From Pseudomonas wenzhouensis (lineage in GTDB: Bacteria; Pseudomonadota; Gammaproteobacteria; Pseudomonadales; Pseudomonadaceae): a stretch of 64,000 bases of DNA. Under the pieces are notes generated by a model, which was given only the letters and a program-made list of their open reading frames with translations, searched no databases and was not told where the DNA came from. Each line of letters starts with the position of its first letter. Within the stretch, counting starts at the first letter, position 1. Shown here in pieces: positions 38,906-46,531 of the stretch. The stretch spans positions 4,388,101 to 4,452,100 of the forward strand of contig NZ_CP072610.1 in the NCBI RefSeq assembly GCF_021029445.1. Reading direction: 5' to 3'. The position numbers and the translations under genes were made by a program.

Positions 38906-38951
38906 AACAAACTACAATCCACCCAACACTCTCCACACCAAACTTAAAGCT

Positions 38952-38981
38952 GGCAGGCGAGACACATAAATCTCGCCCGCC
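38952..38981 (-). terminator. Hairpin between the second pilin gene and the ABC genes
   Basis: On the minus strand GGCGGGCGAGA pairs with TCTCGCCTGCC (11 pairs, one G-T) around an 8-base loop, 6 bases after the stop. There is no T-run, so it looks like partial termination or 3'-end protection that would favour pilin over transporter expression (inference). Confidence 0.6.
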
Positions 38982-38987
38982 AATACA

Positions 38988-39440
38988 TTACGGGTTAAGC
39001 AGCATAACAGTAGAGTTAGTTTCGGCGCCCGCTGCAGTGCAAGTATTACCACCAGGATACTGAGTATTAACAGTACCCAAGATAGTAGTTGCAGAAGGCA
39101 TAGCAGGACCTACCACATCTTCTAGAGCACAGTCTGGATCTGCCGCACCCACAGTGCACGACACTATATGCTCTGGAATACCATCAGCCGGGACGGCAGC
39201 AACAGTCTTAACCGGCACAGAGCGAGTAGTCACCTTGCCACCAGTATGGCACGCAGATAGAGCAACCGCATTGGCATTACACGTAACGCCAGCATGAACA
39301 TTATTGCTCAAGTTAATACGTACGTTTTCATTCAGCGGAGCACAATCATCCATGCTAACACTGCCTGACTGGGTCAACTGAACAGCAGAGGCCATACCGG
39401 ACACCATCAGCCCCGCGAGAACAAGAGTAATCTTTTTCAT
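38988..39440 (-). CDS. Exported cysteine-rich protein, candidate PilA-C-type pilin partner
   Basis: A 150-residue protein directly after the short pilin. A standard Sec signal peptide (MKKITLVLAGLMVSGMASA) replaces the prepilin leader. The mature part of about 131 residues has six cysteines (MDDCAP, VTCNAN, SACHTG, VSCTVG, PDCALE, NTCTAA), enough for three disulfides. It ends STVMLLNP. I recognise no family firmly. Gene order and size recall PilA-C of Geobacter, which supplies the globular half of a split pilin. The start at 39440 is chosen because GGTGAT lies 4 bases upstream; an in-frame ATG at 39458 overlaps the pilin stop (TAATG). Low GC, as for the permease gene. Confidence 0.75.
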   Translation of the reverse strand: MKKITLVLAGLMVSGMASAVQLTQSGSVSMDDCAPLNENVRINLSNNVHAGVTCNANAVALSACHTGGKVTTRSVPVKTVAAVPADGIPEHIVSCTVGAADPDCALEDVVGPAMPSATTILGTVNTQYPGGNTCTAAGAETNSTVMLLNP

Positions 39441-39457
39441 ATTCATCACCCAGACCA

Positions 39458-39643
39458 TTAGCGCAGAGAAGAAATAATAGATGTAACACCGTTCTTCACA
39501 TCAGCAACCGCCGAAGTATCGTTCGCTTTTTGACGATAATCATTAAACTGAGGAATGGCGATAGCAGCCAGAATACCGATGATCGCGATCACGATCATCA
39601 GCTCGATCAGGGTAAAACCCTTTTGCTTCTTAAGAGACTTCAT
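39458..39643 (-). CDS. pilA: Short type IV pilin (N-terminal helix only, PilA-N-like)
   Basis: A 61-residue prepilin. The basic leader MKSLKKQKG is followed by the prepilin peptidase site G/F and the invariant Glu5 ([20 protein letters not shown]). The mature protein is only 52 residues, whereas usual Pseudomonas pilins have about 140. It stops after the N-terminal helix and has no beta-sheet domain or D-loop cysteines. [11 protein letters not shown] resembles IPQFSAYRVKA of Geobacter PilA, a split pilin. The AGGAG 8 bases before the ATG and the sigma-54 promoter upstream show it is a live gene. It sits divergent from pilB, where major pilin normally lies. Confidence 0.9.
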   Translation of the reverse strand: MKSLKKQKGFTLIELMIVIAIIGILAAIAIPQFNDYRQKANDTSAVADVKNGVTSIISSLR

Positions 39644-39689
39644 GGACGAACTCCTATTGTGGTTAAGGTCAACGACCTAGAACACCCAA

Positions 39690-39705
39690 AGCAGATAGCG
39701 TGCCA
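39690..39705 (-). promoter_or_regulatory. Sigma-54 promoter of the short pilin operon
   Basis: The minus strand reads TGGCAC-GCTAT-CTGCT, matching the -24/-12 consensus TGGCAC-N5-TTGCW except for one base in the -12 part. The predicted start lies about 35 bases before the ATG. PilS/PilR is the known activator of pilA in Pseudomonas. Upstream GTGTCAGTTGGTGAC (around 39823-39837) may hold PilR sites (inference). Confidence 0.75.
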
Positions 39706-39916
39706 AGAAAGTTGGTCCCTATCGCGAAGCTCGGCCACGCCGCTAGCCCAGTGCAAACCAGCTTCTAGCGAGCCCTTAAGCGGGCCGACTGCTGGCAGAG
39801 CCATCCCTGCAAGAGTCACCAACTGACACTTTTGGTCACCCCTATAGAACCTGCTTGGGCGACTGCATGGCTTTGGGCTATAAAGATGGTCTAGCCATCA
39901 GTCGATACCTATTGCA

Positions 39917-41617
39917 ATGAATGACACCATGATCGCAACCGGCCTGGCCCGGCAACTCGTCAACGCCGAATTGCTCGACGAGCGCGCCGCCAGCAATGCT
40001 CAGGCACAGGCTGCCCGCAACAAGATCCCCCTGGTGTCATACCTGGTACAGAACAAGCTGGTCGCTAGCCGTGCACTGGCGGAAGTAGCGGCAGAACAAT
40101 TCGGTGTCCCGTATTTCGACCTGACTGCCATCGACAAGGACAGCCAACCCCGGGATGTACTGAGCGAAAAGCTCTGCCGACAACACCGGGTATTGCCGCT
40201 CTATCGCCGGGGAAACAAACTGTTTATTGCACTGTCCGACCCGACTAACCACCAGGCGCTGACCGATGTGCAATTCAGCGCCGGACTGAGCACAGAAGCC
40301 CTGCTGGTCGAAGATGACAAACTGGGCGATGCCTTGGAGCGTTTTTTCGATACAGGCAATACGGGCATGGAGGATTTAGCCGATGTTGACCTGGACGGCC
40401 TGGATGTGGAGGCCGTCACCGATGACAAGGACGATGCCGTCTCTGGTGGCGATGCCGACGATGCACCGGTAGTGCGTTTTATTAACAAGATGCTGCTGGA
40501 TGCGATCAAGGGCGGCTCTTCCGATCTGCACTTCGAGCCGTACGAAAAAACCTACCGCGTGCGCTTTCGTACCGACGGCATGCTGCATGAGGTCGCGCGC
40601 CCGCCCATCCAGTTGGCCAGCCGCCTTTCCGCTCGTCTCAAGGTCATGGCGCAGCTGGATATCTCCGAGCGGCGCAAGCCACAGGATGGCCGCATCAAGA
40701 TGAAGGTTTCGAAAAACAAGGCCATCGACTTTCGCGTCAACACCCTGCCCACCTTGTGGGGTGAGAAGATCGTGATGCGGATTCTCGACCCCACCAGCGC
40801 ACAAATGGGCATCGATGCGCTTGGTTATGAGGAGGAGCAGAAGGAGCTGTATATGACCGCCCTGAAGCAGCCTCAGGGCATGATCCTGGTGACCGGCCCC
40901 ACCGGCTCAGGCAAAACCGTATCGCTGTATACCGGCCTGAATATCCTCAATACTACGGACATCAATATTTCCACGGCAGAAGACCCGGTGGAAATCAACC
41001 TGGAAGGTATTAACCAGGTCAATGTCAACCCGAAGCACGGCATGGACTTCGCCCAGGCGCTGCGCGCTTTCCTGCGTCAGGATCCGGACGTGATCATGGT
41101 CGGCGAGATTCGTGACCTGGAAACCGCCGAGATTGCCATCAAGGCTGCGCAAACCGGACATATGGTGATGTCCACCCTGCACACCAACAGCGCCGCCGAA
41201 ACGCTGACCCGCCTGCGCAATATGGGTGTGCCGGCCTTCAATATCGCCACATCGGTCAACCTGATCATCGCCCAGCGCCTGGCGCGCAAACTCTGCAGTT
41301 GCAAGAAGGTCGTTGAGCTGCCGCGCGAGGCTCTGCTGAAAGAGGGCTTCCCGGAAAGCCAGATTGGCAGCTTCAAACTTTACGCCCCCAATGGCTGCGA
41401 TAATTGCAAAGGCGGCTATAAAGGAAGGGTGGGGATTTATGAAGTAGTTAAAATCACGCCTGCCCTGCAACGCATTATCATGGAGGAAGGCAACTCCATT
41501 GAAATTGCCGCCCAGGCCAGGGCCGACGGCTTCAATGACCTCCGTACTTCCGGCCTGCTCAAGGCGATGCAGGGCATCACCAGCCTGGAAGAAGTCAACC
41601 GTGTGACCAAGGATTAA
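39917..41617 (+). CDS. pilB: Type IV pilus assembly ATPase PilB
   Basis: Hexameric secretion-type ATPase that drives pilus extension. The 566-residue product has an N-terminal MshEN-like domain (about 1-150), Walker A (GPTGSGKTVSLY), the Asp box EDPVEINLEG, Walker B (DPDVIMVGEIRD), the His box (GHMVMSTLHTNSA), and a four-cysteine zinc site (CSCKK and CDNCKGG). It is the first gene of pilBCD, with 3-base gaps. Divergent from the short pilin gene. The ATG at 39917 is followed by an in-frame ATG at 39929. Confidence 0.96.
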   Translation: MNDTMIATGLARQLVNAELLDERAASNAQAQAARNKIPLVSYLVQNKLVASRALAEVAAEQFGVPYFDLTAIDKDSQPRDVLSEKLCRQHRVLPLYRRGNKLFIALSDPTNHQALTDVQFSAGLSTEALLVEDDKLGDALERFFDTGNTGMEDLADVDLDGLDVEAVTDDKDDAVSGGDADDAPVVRFINKMLLDAIKGGSSDLHFEPYEKTYRVRFRTDGMLHEVARPPIQLASRLSARLKVMAQLDISERRKPQDGRIKMKVSKNKAIDFRVNTLPTLWGEKIVMRILDPTSAQMGIDALGYEEEQKELYMTALKQPQGMILVTGPTGSGKTVSLYTGLNILNTTDINISTAEDPVEINLEGINQVNVNPKHGMDFAQALRAFLRQDPDVIMVGEIRDLETAEIAIKAAQTGHMVMSTLHTNSAAETLTRLRNMGVPAFNIATSVNLIIAQRLARKLCSCKKVVELPREALLKEGFPESQIGSFKLYAPNGCDNCKGGYKGRVGIYEVVKITPALQRIIMEEGNSIEIAAQARADGFNDLRTSGLLKAMQGITSLEEVNRVTKD

Positions 41618-41620
41618 TCC

Positions 41621-42841
41621 ATGGCGGAAAAAGCACTGAAAACCAGCGTATTCGCCTGGGAAGGTACCGATCGTAAAGGCGGCAAGGTCAAGGGCGAGAT
41701 TTCCGGGCAATCCCCCGCTTTGGTAAAGGCCCAACTGCGCAAGCAGGGCATCAACCCGCTCAAGGTACGTAAAAAGGCCGTTTCGCTGTTCAGCGCGGGC
41801 AAAAAGATCAAGCCGATGGACATCGCCTTGTTCACCCGCCAGATGGCCACCATGATGAAGGCAGGCGTACCGCTGCTGCAGTCGTTCGACATCATCGCCG
41901 AAGGCTTCGACAACCCGAACATGCGCAAGCTGATCGACGAGGTCAAACAGGAAGTCGCTGCCGGTAACAGCTTTGCCTCATCCTTGCGCAAGAAGCCGAT
42001 GTACTTCGACGACCTGTATTGCAACCTGGTCGACTCAGGCGAGCAGTCCGGCGCGCTGGAAACCCTGCTGGACCGAATTGCCACCTACAAGGAAAAGACC
42101 GAATCCCTCAAGGCCAAGATCAAGAAGGCCATGACCTATCCGATCGCGGTCATCGTGGTGGCGGTGATCGTGACCGCCATTCTGCTGATCAAGGTAGTGC
42201 CACAATTCGAAGCAGTTTTCCAAGGCTTTGGTGCTCAACTGCCGGCGTTTACGCAAGTAGTTGTAAACCTCTCCCGAGGCTTGCAGGAATGGTGGTACGT
42301 CGTGCTGGGGGTGATGTTCATTGCGTCCTACACCTTTACCCAAGCCTATAAGCGTTCAGAGAAATTCCGTGATTCACTGGACAGGGCTCTACTAAAAGCG
42401 CCTATTGTTGGTGATATTTTGTACAAAGCAGTGGTAGCCCGTTTCGCCCGTACCCTGGCCACCACCTTTGCAGCGGGTGTTCCACTGGTGGATGCGCTCG
42501 ACTCCGTGGCAGGCGCAACCGGCAATGTGGTTTTCCGCAACGCCGTGCATAAAATCAAAGTCGATGTTTCGTCCGGTATGCAGCTCAACTTCTCCATGCG
42601 CAGTACGGGTATTTTCCCCACCATGGCCGTGCAGATGACCGCCATTGGCGAAGAGGCCGGCTCCCTGGACGAAATGCTTGATAAAACCGCCAGTTATTAC
42701 GAAGAAGAAGTAGACAATGCCGTGGACAACCTGACCACGCTGATGGAGCCGCTGATCATGGCCGTGCTGGGTGTGTTGGTCGGTGGCCTTATCATTGCGA
42801 TGTATCTGCCTATCTTCCAGCTTGGTGCGGTGGTCGGCTAA
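41621..42841 (+). CDS. pilC: Type IV pilus inner-membrane platform protein PilC
   Basis: Polytopic platform on which PilB and PilT act. The 406-residue protein has the GspF/PilC duplicated layout: DIALFTRQMATMMKAGVPLL (about 66-85), a hydrophobic segment (about 170-190), a second repeat (FARTLATTFAAGVPLVDALD, about 270-290) and a C-terminal helix (MAVLGVLVGGLIIAMYLPIF). Stop to pilD gap is 3 bases. Length and motifs are standard, so nothing in it explains the unusual pilin. Confidence 0.96.
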   Translation: MAEKALKTSVFAWEGTDRKGGKVKGEISGQSPALVKAQLRKQGINPLKVRKKAVSLFSAGKKIKPMDIALFTRQMATMMKAGVPLLQSFDIIAEGFDNPNMRKLIDEVKQEVAAGNSFASSLRKKPMYFDDLYCNLVDSGEQSGALETLLDRIATYKEKTESLKAKIKKAMTYPIAVIVVAVIVTAILLIKVVPQFEAVFQGFGAQLPAFTQVVVNLSRGLQEWWYVVLGVMFIASYTFTQAYKRSEKFRDSLDRALLKAPIVGDILYKAVVARFARTLATTFAAGVPLVDALDSVAGATGNVVFRNAVHKIKVDVSSGMQLNFSMRSTGIFPTMAVQMTAIGEEAGSLDEMLDKTASYYEEEVDNAVDNLTTLMEPLIMAVLGVLVGGLIIAMYLPIFQLGAVVG

Positions 42842-42844
42842 CCC

Positions 42845-43711
42845 ATGGTGTTCGAATTTCTGGCCGACAATCTGTCGGCCTTTGTTTTTATCTGTACCCT
42901 TTTCGGCCTGTTGATTGGCAGCTTCCTCAATGTGGTGGTTTACCGCCTGCCGCTGATGCTGCAGCGCGACTGGCAGAGCCAGGCGCGTGAAGTGCTGGAA
43001 TTGCCCCCAGCCCCACAGGCAGAAACCTTCAACCTGTTGCTACCCAATTCTGCGTGTCCTGGCTGCGGTCACGAGATACGCCCCTGGGAGAATATCCCGG
43101 TACTCAGCTACCTGTTCCTGCGCGGTCAGTGCTCGAACTGTAAAACGCCAATCAGCAAGCGCTACCCCCTCGTCGAACTGGCCTGCGGGCTGCTTTCCGG
43201 CTACATCGCCTGGCATTTCGGTTTCACCTGGCAGGCCGGCGCAATGCTGCTTCTGGCCTGGGGGCTGCTGGCGATGAGCCTGATCGATACTGATCACCAG
43301 CTTCTACCTGACGTGCTGGTGCTGCCGCTTTTGTGGCTGGGTTTGATCGTCAATTACTTCGGGCTGTTCACCCGCCTGGAAGATGCTCTGTGGGGCGCGA
43401 TTGCCGGTTACCTGAGCCTATGGTCGGTGTACTGGCTGTTCAAGCTGATCACCGGCAAGGAAGGCATGGGCTACGGTGACTTCAAGCTGCTGGCCATGCT
43501 TGGCGCCTGGGGGGGCTGGCAGATTTTGCCGCTGACCATTCTGCTGTCGTCGCTGGTCGGCGCTGTACTGGGGGTGATTCTGCTGCGGATACGCGGTAGC
43601 GACTCCAGCACACCAATGCCCTTTGGCCCTTACCTGGCTATTGCCGGGTGGGTCGCGCTGCTGTGGGGCGATGTGATTACCGGCAGCTATCTGAAGTTCG
43701 CCGGCTTCTGA
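42845..43711 (+). CDS. pilD: Prepilin peptidase/N-methyltransferase PilD
   Basis: Inner-membrane aspartyl protease that cleaves prepilin leaders after glycine and N-methylates the new first residue; also serves type II secretion. The 288-residue protein has the cytoplasmic four-cysteine domain (CPGCGHEIRPWENIPVLSYL and CSNCKTPISKRYP), catalytic aspartates in LIDTDHQLLPD and GYGDFKLLAMLGAWGG, and about eight transmembrane segments. It should process the adjacent short pilin, whose G/FTLIE site is canonical. A repeat array follows before coaE. Confidence 0.96.
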   Translation: MVFEFLADNLSAFVFICTLFGLLIGSFLNVVVYRLPLMLQRDWQSQAREVLELPPAPQAETFNLLLPNSACPGCGHEIRPWENIPVLSYLFLRGQCSNCKTPISKRYPLVELACGLLSGYIAWHFGFTWQAGAMLLLAWGLLAMSLIDTDHQLLPDVLVLPLLWLGLIVNYFGLFTRLEDALWGAIAGYLSLWSVYWLFKLITGKEGMGYGDFKLLAMLGAWGGWQILPLTILLSSLVGAVLGVILLRIRGSDSSTPMPFGPYLAIAGWVALLWGDVITGSYLKFAGF

Positions 43712-44254
43712 TCCACACAAACACTATCGGCAACCCAGACTGTAGGTACCCCGCCCTGGAGCGAAACTTTTGGGTTTGCACTGGCCTTGCTACCGATTCG
43801 CGGCGGGGCGCCGCTCCTACAGCTACGCAACAATTATCGCCGGCGCCGAACCTGCACAGTAGGAGCCCCGCCCCGGGGCGAAGCTTTGGTTTTGCGCTGG
43901 CCTTACTATCGATTCGCGGCGGGGCGCCGCTCCTACAGCTACGCAGCAATTATCGCCGGCGCCGAACCTGCACGGTAGGAGCCCCGCCCCGGGGCGAAGC
44001 TTTTGGGGGTGCGCTGGCCTTGCTACCGATTCGCGGCGGGGCGCCGCTCCTACAGCTACGCAACAATTATCGCCGGCGCCGAACCTGCACGGTAGGAGCC
44101 CCGCCACGGGGCGAAGCTTTTGGGTTTGCGCTGGCCTTGCTATCGATTCGCGGCGGGGCGCGGCTACAGGTAGGTGCACAGCACGGACGTGGTCGCATCA
44201 CATTACAATCCCCCCTACAATCGCGCCCTTGAGCAATAACGAGGCGGCATTGGC
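43712..44254. repeat. Four tandem palindromic repeats of about 117 bases
   Basis: Units start at 43742, 43859, 43975 and 44092, with the last truncated near 44173. Each has GTAGGAGCCCCGCCCCGGGG, GCGAAGCTTTTGG, CGCTGGCCTTGCTA, ATTCGCGGCGGGGCGCCGCT and a spacer AACAATTATCGCCGGCGCCG. Units are almost identical, including the spacers, so amplification is recent. Overlapping frames seen here are repeat-driven. The remaining bases to 44254 lead into coaE. Confidence 0.88.
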
Positions 44255-44866
44255 GTGATGAAACCCTGGATTCTCGGCCTGACTGGCGGCATTGGCAGCG
44301 GCAAGAGCGCAGTCGCGCAAGGTTTTATCGCGCGCGGCATACATGTGGTCGATGCCGACCACGCGGCGCGCTGGGTAGTAGAGCCTGGGCGCCCGGCGCT
44401 GGCGAAAATCGTCGAGCATTTCGGCGAGGGCGTGCTGCAAGCCAGTGGCGAACTGGATCGCGCCGCACTGCGCAAGCTGGTGTTTGCCAACCCCGAACAG
44501 CGCCGCTGGCTGGAAAGCCTGCTGCATCCGCTGATCGGCCAGGAAATCGCTGAGGTACTGGCACGCGCCGAGTCGCCTTACGCCATCCTGGTGTCACCGC
44601 TGCTGGTCGAATCCGGCCAGCGGCATATGACCCAACGTGTGCTGGTGGTCGATACACCCGCAGAGTTGCAGCTGCAACGCACCATCGCGCGCGACCAGAG
44701 TTCGGAAGAGCAGGTACGCGCCATCATGCAGGCCCAGGCCAGCCGCGAAGAACGCTTGCGTCATGCCCACGATGTACTGGTCAATGACCGCGACATGGCC
44801 TGGCTGGATACGCAGGTCGAGCGCCTGCACACTTTCTACCTGACCCTACGCGGAGGCCAGCCATGA
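44255..44866 (+). CDS. coaE: Dephospho-CoA kinase
   Basis: Last step of coenzyme A synthesis: ATP-dependent 3'-phosphorylation of dephospho-CoA. The 203-residue protein has the P-loop [13 protein letters not shown] at its N-terminus, [13 protein letters not shown], the LID region and a C-terminal [18 protein letters not shown]. The GTG at 44255 has GAGG 10 bases upstream; the ATG one codon later is equally possible. Linkage to pilD upstream and yacG downstream is a long-standing proteobacterial arrangement. Confidence 0.95.
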   Translation: MMKPWILGLTGGIGSGKSAVAQGFIARGIHVVDADHAARWVVEPGRPALAKIVEHFGEGVLQASGELDRAALRKLVFANPEQRRWLESLLHPLIGQEIAEVLARAESPYAILVSPLLVESGQRHMTQRVLVVDTPAELQLQRTIARDQSSEEQVRAIMQAQASREERLRHAHDVLVNDRDMAWLDTQVERLHTFYLTLRGGQP

Positions 44867-45057
44867 CCACGACTGTTCAATGCCCCACCTGTGGTGCGCC
44901 CGTCGAGTGGAAAACCGAAAACACCTACCGTCCGTTCTGTTGCGAGCGCTGCAAGCTGATCGATCTCGGCGCCTGGGCTGCCGGTGAACATGCGATTCCC
45001 GGCAATGATCTGGAAGACGATGTGTTCAGTGGTGACCTGCCGACACAGCCACACTGA
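44863..45057 (+). CDS. yacG: DNA gyrase inhibitor YacG
   Basis: A 64-residue zinc protein; E. coli YacG binds GyrB and inhibits gyrase. Four zinc ligands are visible in [11 protein letters not shown] and [12 protein letters not shown] (C-x2-C and C-x3-C spacing). The C-terminal tail is acidic, as in the family. Its ATG overlaps the coaE stop (ATGA), so it is translationally coupled. Confidence 0.95.
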   Translation: MTTTVQCPTCGAPVEWKTENTYRPFCCERCKLIDLGAWAAGEHAIPGNDLEDDVFSGDLPTQPH

Positions 45058-45228
45058 AGGCATCGGGGCCCACCTGCTGGCTTTACGCAGCCTCCAGAAC
45101 CATCCGTCGCGCTGATCGAAGCGACAAGCCTGGGTTGGCATATGCGATCGTTTTCAATGCAGCAGGGCAATACCGGTAGTTGCGCAACAGCCCATCAGGC
45201 CTAGCCATGGCCTTTCATTGCCTACGAT

Positions 45229-45600
45229 CTACTTCAGCAACCGCCAACTGAAGGGATAGCGATAAGGCTGTCCCTCGTTGGCTTTGATCCCGGCGATGAT
45301 GGTCAGCACCAGCGCGGCCAGCCCCAGCAACATGAGCATGGGGAAGCCGATCACCACCACCATCAGGATGAAGCAGATCACTGCGGCCAGGGCCACGCTG
45401 ATCTGGAAGTTCAGCGCTTCCTTGCCCTGCGCATCGACGAAGGGGTCGAGATCCTTCTTCACCTGCCAGACGATAAGCGGGCCAAGCAGATTGCCAAAGG
45501 GGAACACCAGGCCGAGAAACGCGGCGAAGTGACAGAACATGGCCCACTGGCGCGCTTCCTGACTGGGCGTCGGAAGCGGGTTTTGCAGATCGTCGTTCAT
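45229..45600 (-). CDS. DUF4870 membrane protein
   Basis: A 123-residue inner-membrane protein of the DUF4870 (Tic20-like) family, function unknown. Family features are the N-terminal QWAMFCHFAAFLGLVFPFGN, the central loop WQVKKDLDPFVDAQGKEALNFQIS, and two further hydrophobic segments. The ATG at 45600 has AAGGAG 6 bases before it. It is downstream of rph on the same strand with a 26-base gap, so the two may be co-transcribed. Confidence 0.88.
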   Translation of the reverse strand: MNDDLQNPLPTPSQEARQWAMFCHFAAFLGLVFPFGNLLGPLIVWQVKKDLDPFVDAQGKEALNFQISVALAAVICFILMVVVIGFPMLMLLGLAALVLTIIAGIKANEGQPYRYPFSWRLLK

Positions 45601-45626
45601 CCTGATGCTCCTTGCTCGTTACGGGT

Positions 45627-46346
45627 TCAGTCGACCAGAGCGGCCTGCTGCAGTTCAAAGATCTCGTTCATGCCTTTCTGCGCCAATGCCAGCATGGCGT
45701 TGAATTCGTCAGGCTGGAACGGTGCGCCTTCAGCGGTGCCCTGCACTTCGATGAAGCCACCGGCATTGGTCATCACCACGTTGAGGTCGGTCTCGGCGGC
45801 GGAGTCTTCCAGGTAGTCCAGATCCAGCACCGGCTCGCCCTGGTAGATGCCGACCGATACCGCCGCAATCATCTGCTTGAGCGGCTCGCCCTTGAGCGAA
45901 CCACGTTTCTTCAGCACTTTCAGTGCATCGATCAGCGCCACCATGGCACCGGTGATGGACGCGGTGCGGGTGCCACCGTCAGCCTGGATCACATCGCAAT
46001 CGACGTACAGGGTGTTCTCACCGAGCTTGCTCATGTCCAGTGCGGCACGCAGCGAACGACCGATCAGGCGCTGGATCTCCAGGGTACGACCACCCTGCTT
46101 GCCGCGACTGGCCTCACGCTGGTTACGCTCGCCGGTGGCACGCGGCAGCATGCCGTATTCGGCAGTCAGCCAACCCTGGCCCTGCCCCTTGAGGAAGCGC
46201 GGCACGCCGGACTCGACGCTGACGGTGCAGATCACCTTGGTATCGCCAAATTCCACCAGCACCGAGCCTTCGGCGTGCTTGGTGTAGTTGCGGGTGATGC
46301 GAATCGAGCGCAACTGATCGGCGGCGCGGCCACTGGGACGTTTCAT
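45627..46346 (-). CDS. rph: Ribonuclease PH
   Basis: Phosphate-dependent 3'-5' exoribonuclease that trims tRNA 3' ends. The 239-residue protein begins [20 protein letters not shown] and has the phosphate-binding [20 protein letters not shown] and the metal-site [20 protein letters not shown]. Length is standard, with no truncation like that of E. coli K-12 rph. It is divergent from yicC with a 185-base promoter region between them. Confidence 0.97.
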   Translation of the reverse strand: MKRPSGRAADQLRSIRITRNYTKHAEGSVLVEFGDTKVICTVSVESGVPRFLKGQGQGWLTAEYGMLPRATGERNQREASRGKQGGRTLEIQRLIGRSLRAALDMSKLGENTLYVDCDVIQADGGTRTASITGAMVALIDALKVLKKRGSLKGEPLKQMIAAVSVGIYQGEPVLDLDYLEDSAAETDLNVVMTNAGGFIEVQGTAEGAPFQPDEFNAMLALAQKGMNEIFELQQAALVD

Positions 46347-46531
46347 CGAGCGATACCTACTTCATTAAGTGAAAACAGCTCGCATTATAGGGGCCAGCCG
46401 CCGACAGGGCACGACGATTTGGCAGCGACTGACAGCAGGCAGGGCCAAGAGCTGATCACCGGCGCATGAAACAGGCGCTCTCCCTGGGCTACAATCCTGC
46501 GTTTTTCGAATCGACATTCGCGAGGTATCCC

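Noticed and set aside
38988..39643. The short pilin as a frameshifted or nonsense-truncated normal pilA.
   Set aside because: The sequence after the stop does not continue a pilin in any frame; it begins a new protein with its own Sec signal and ribosome binding site, and the short pilin keeps promoter, ribosome binding site and processing motifs.
43742..44173. CRISPR-like array.
   Set aside because: Repeat units are about 117 bases, the spacers are conserved copies rather than unique, the repeats are long palindromes and no cas gene is present.
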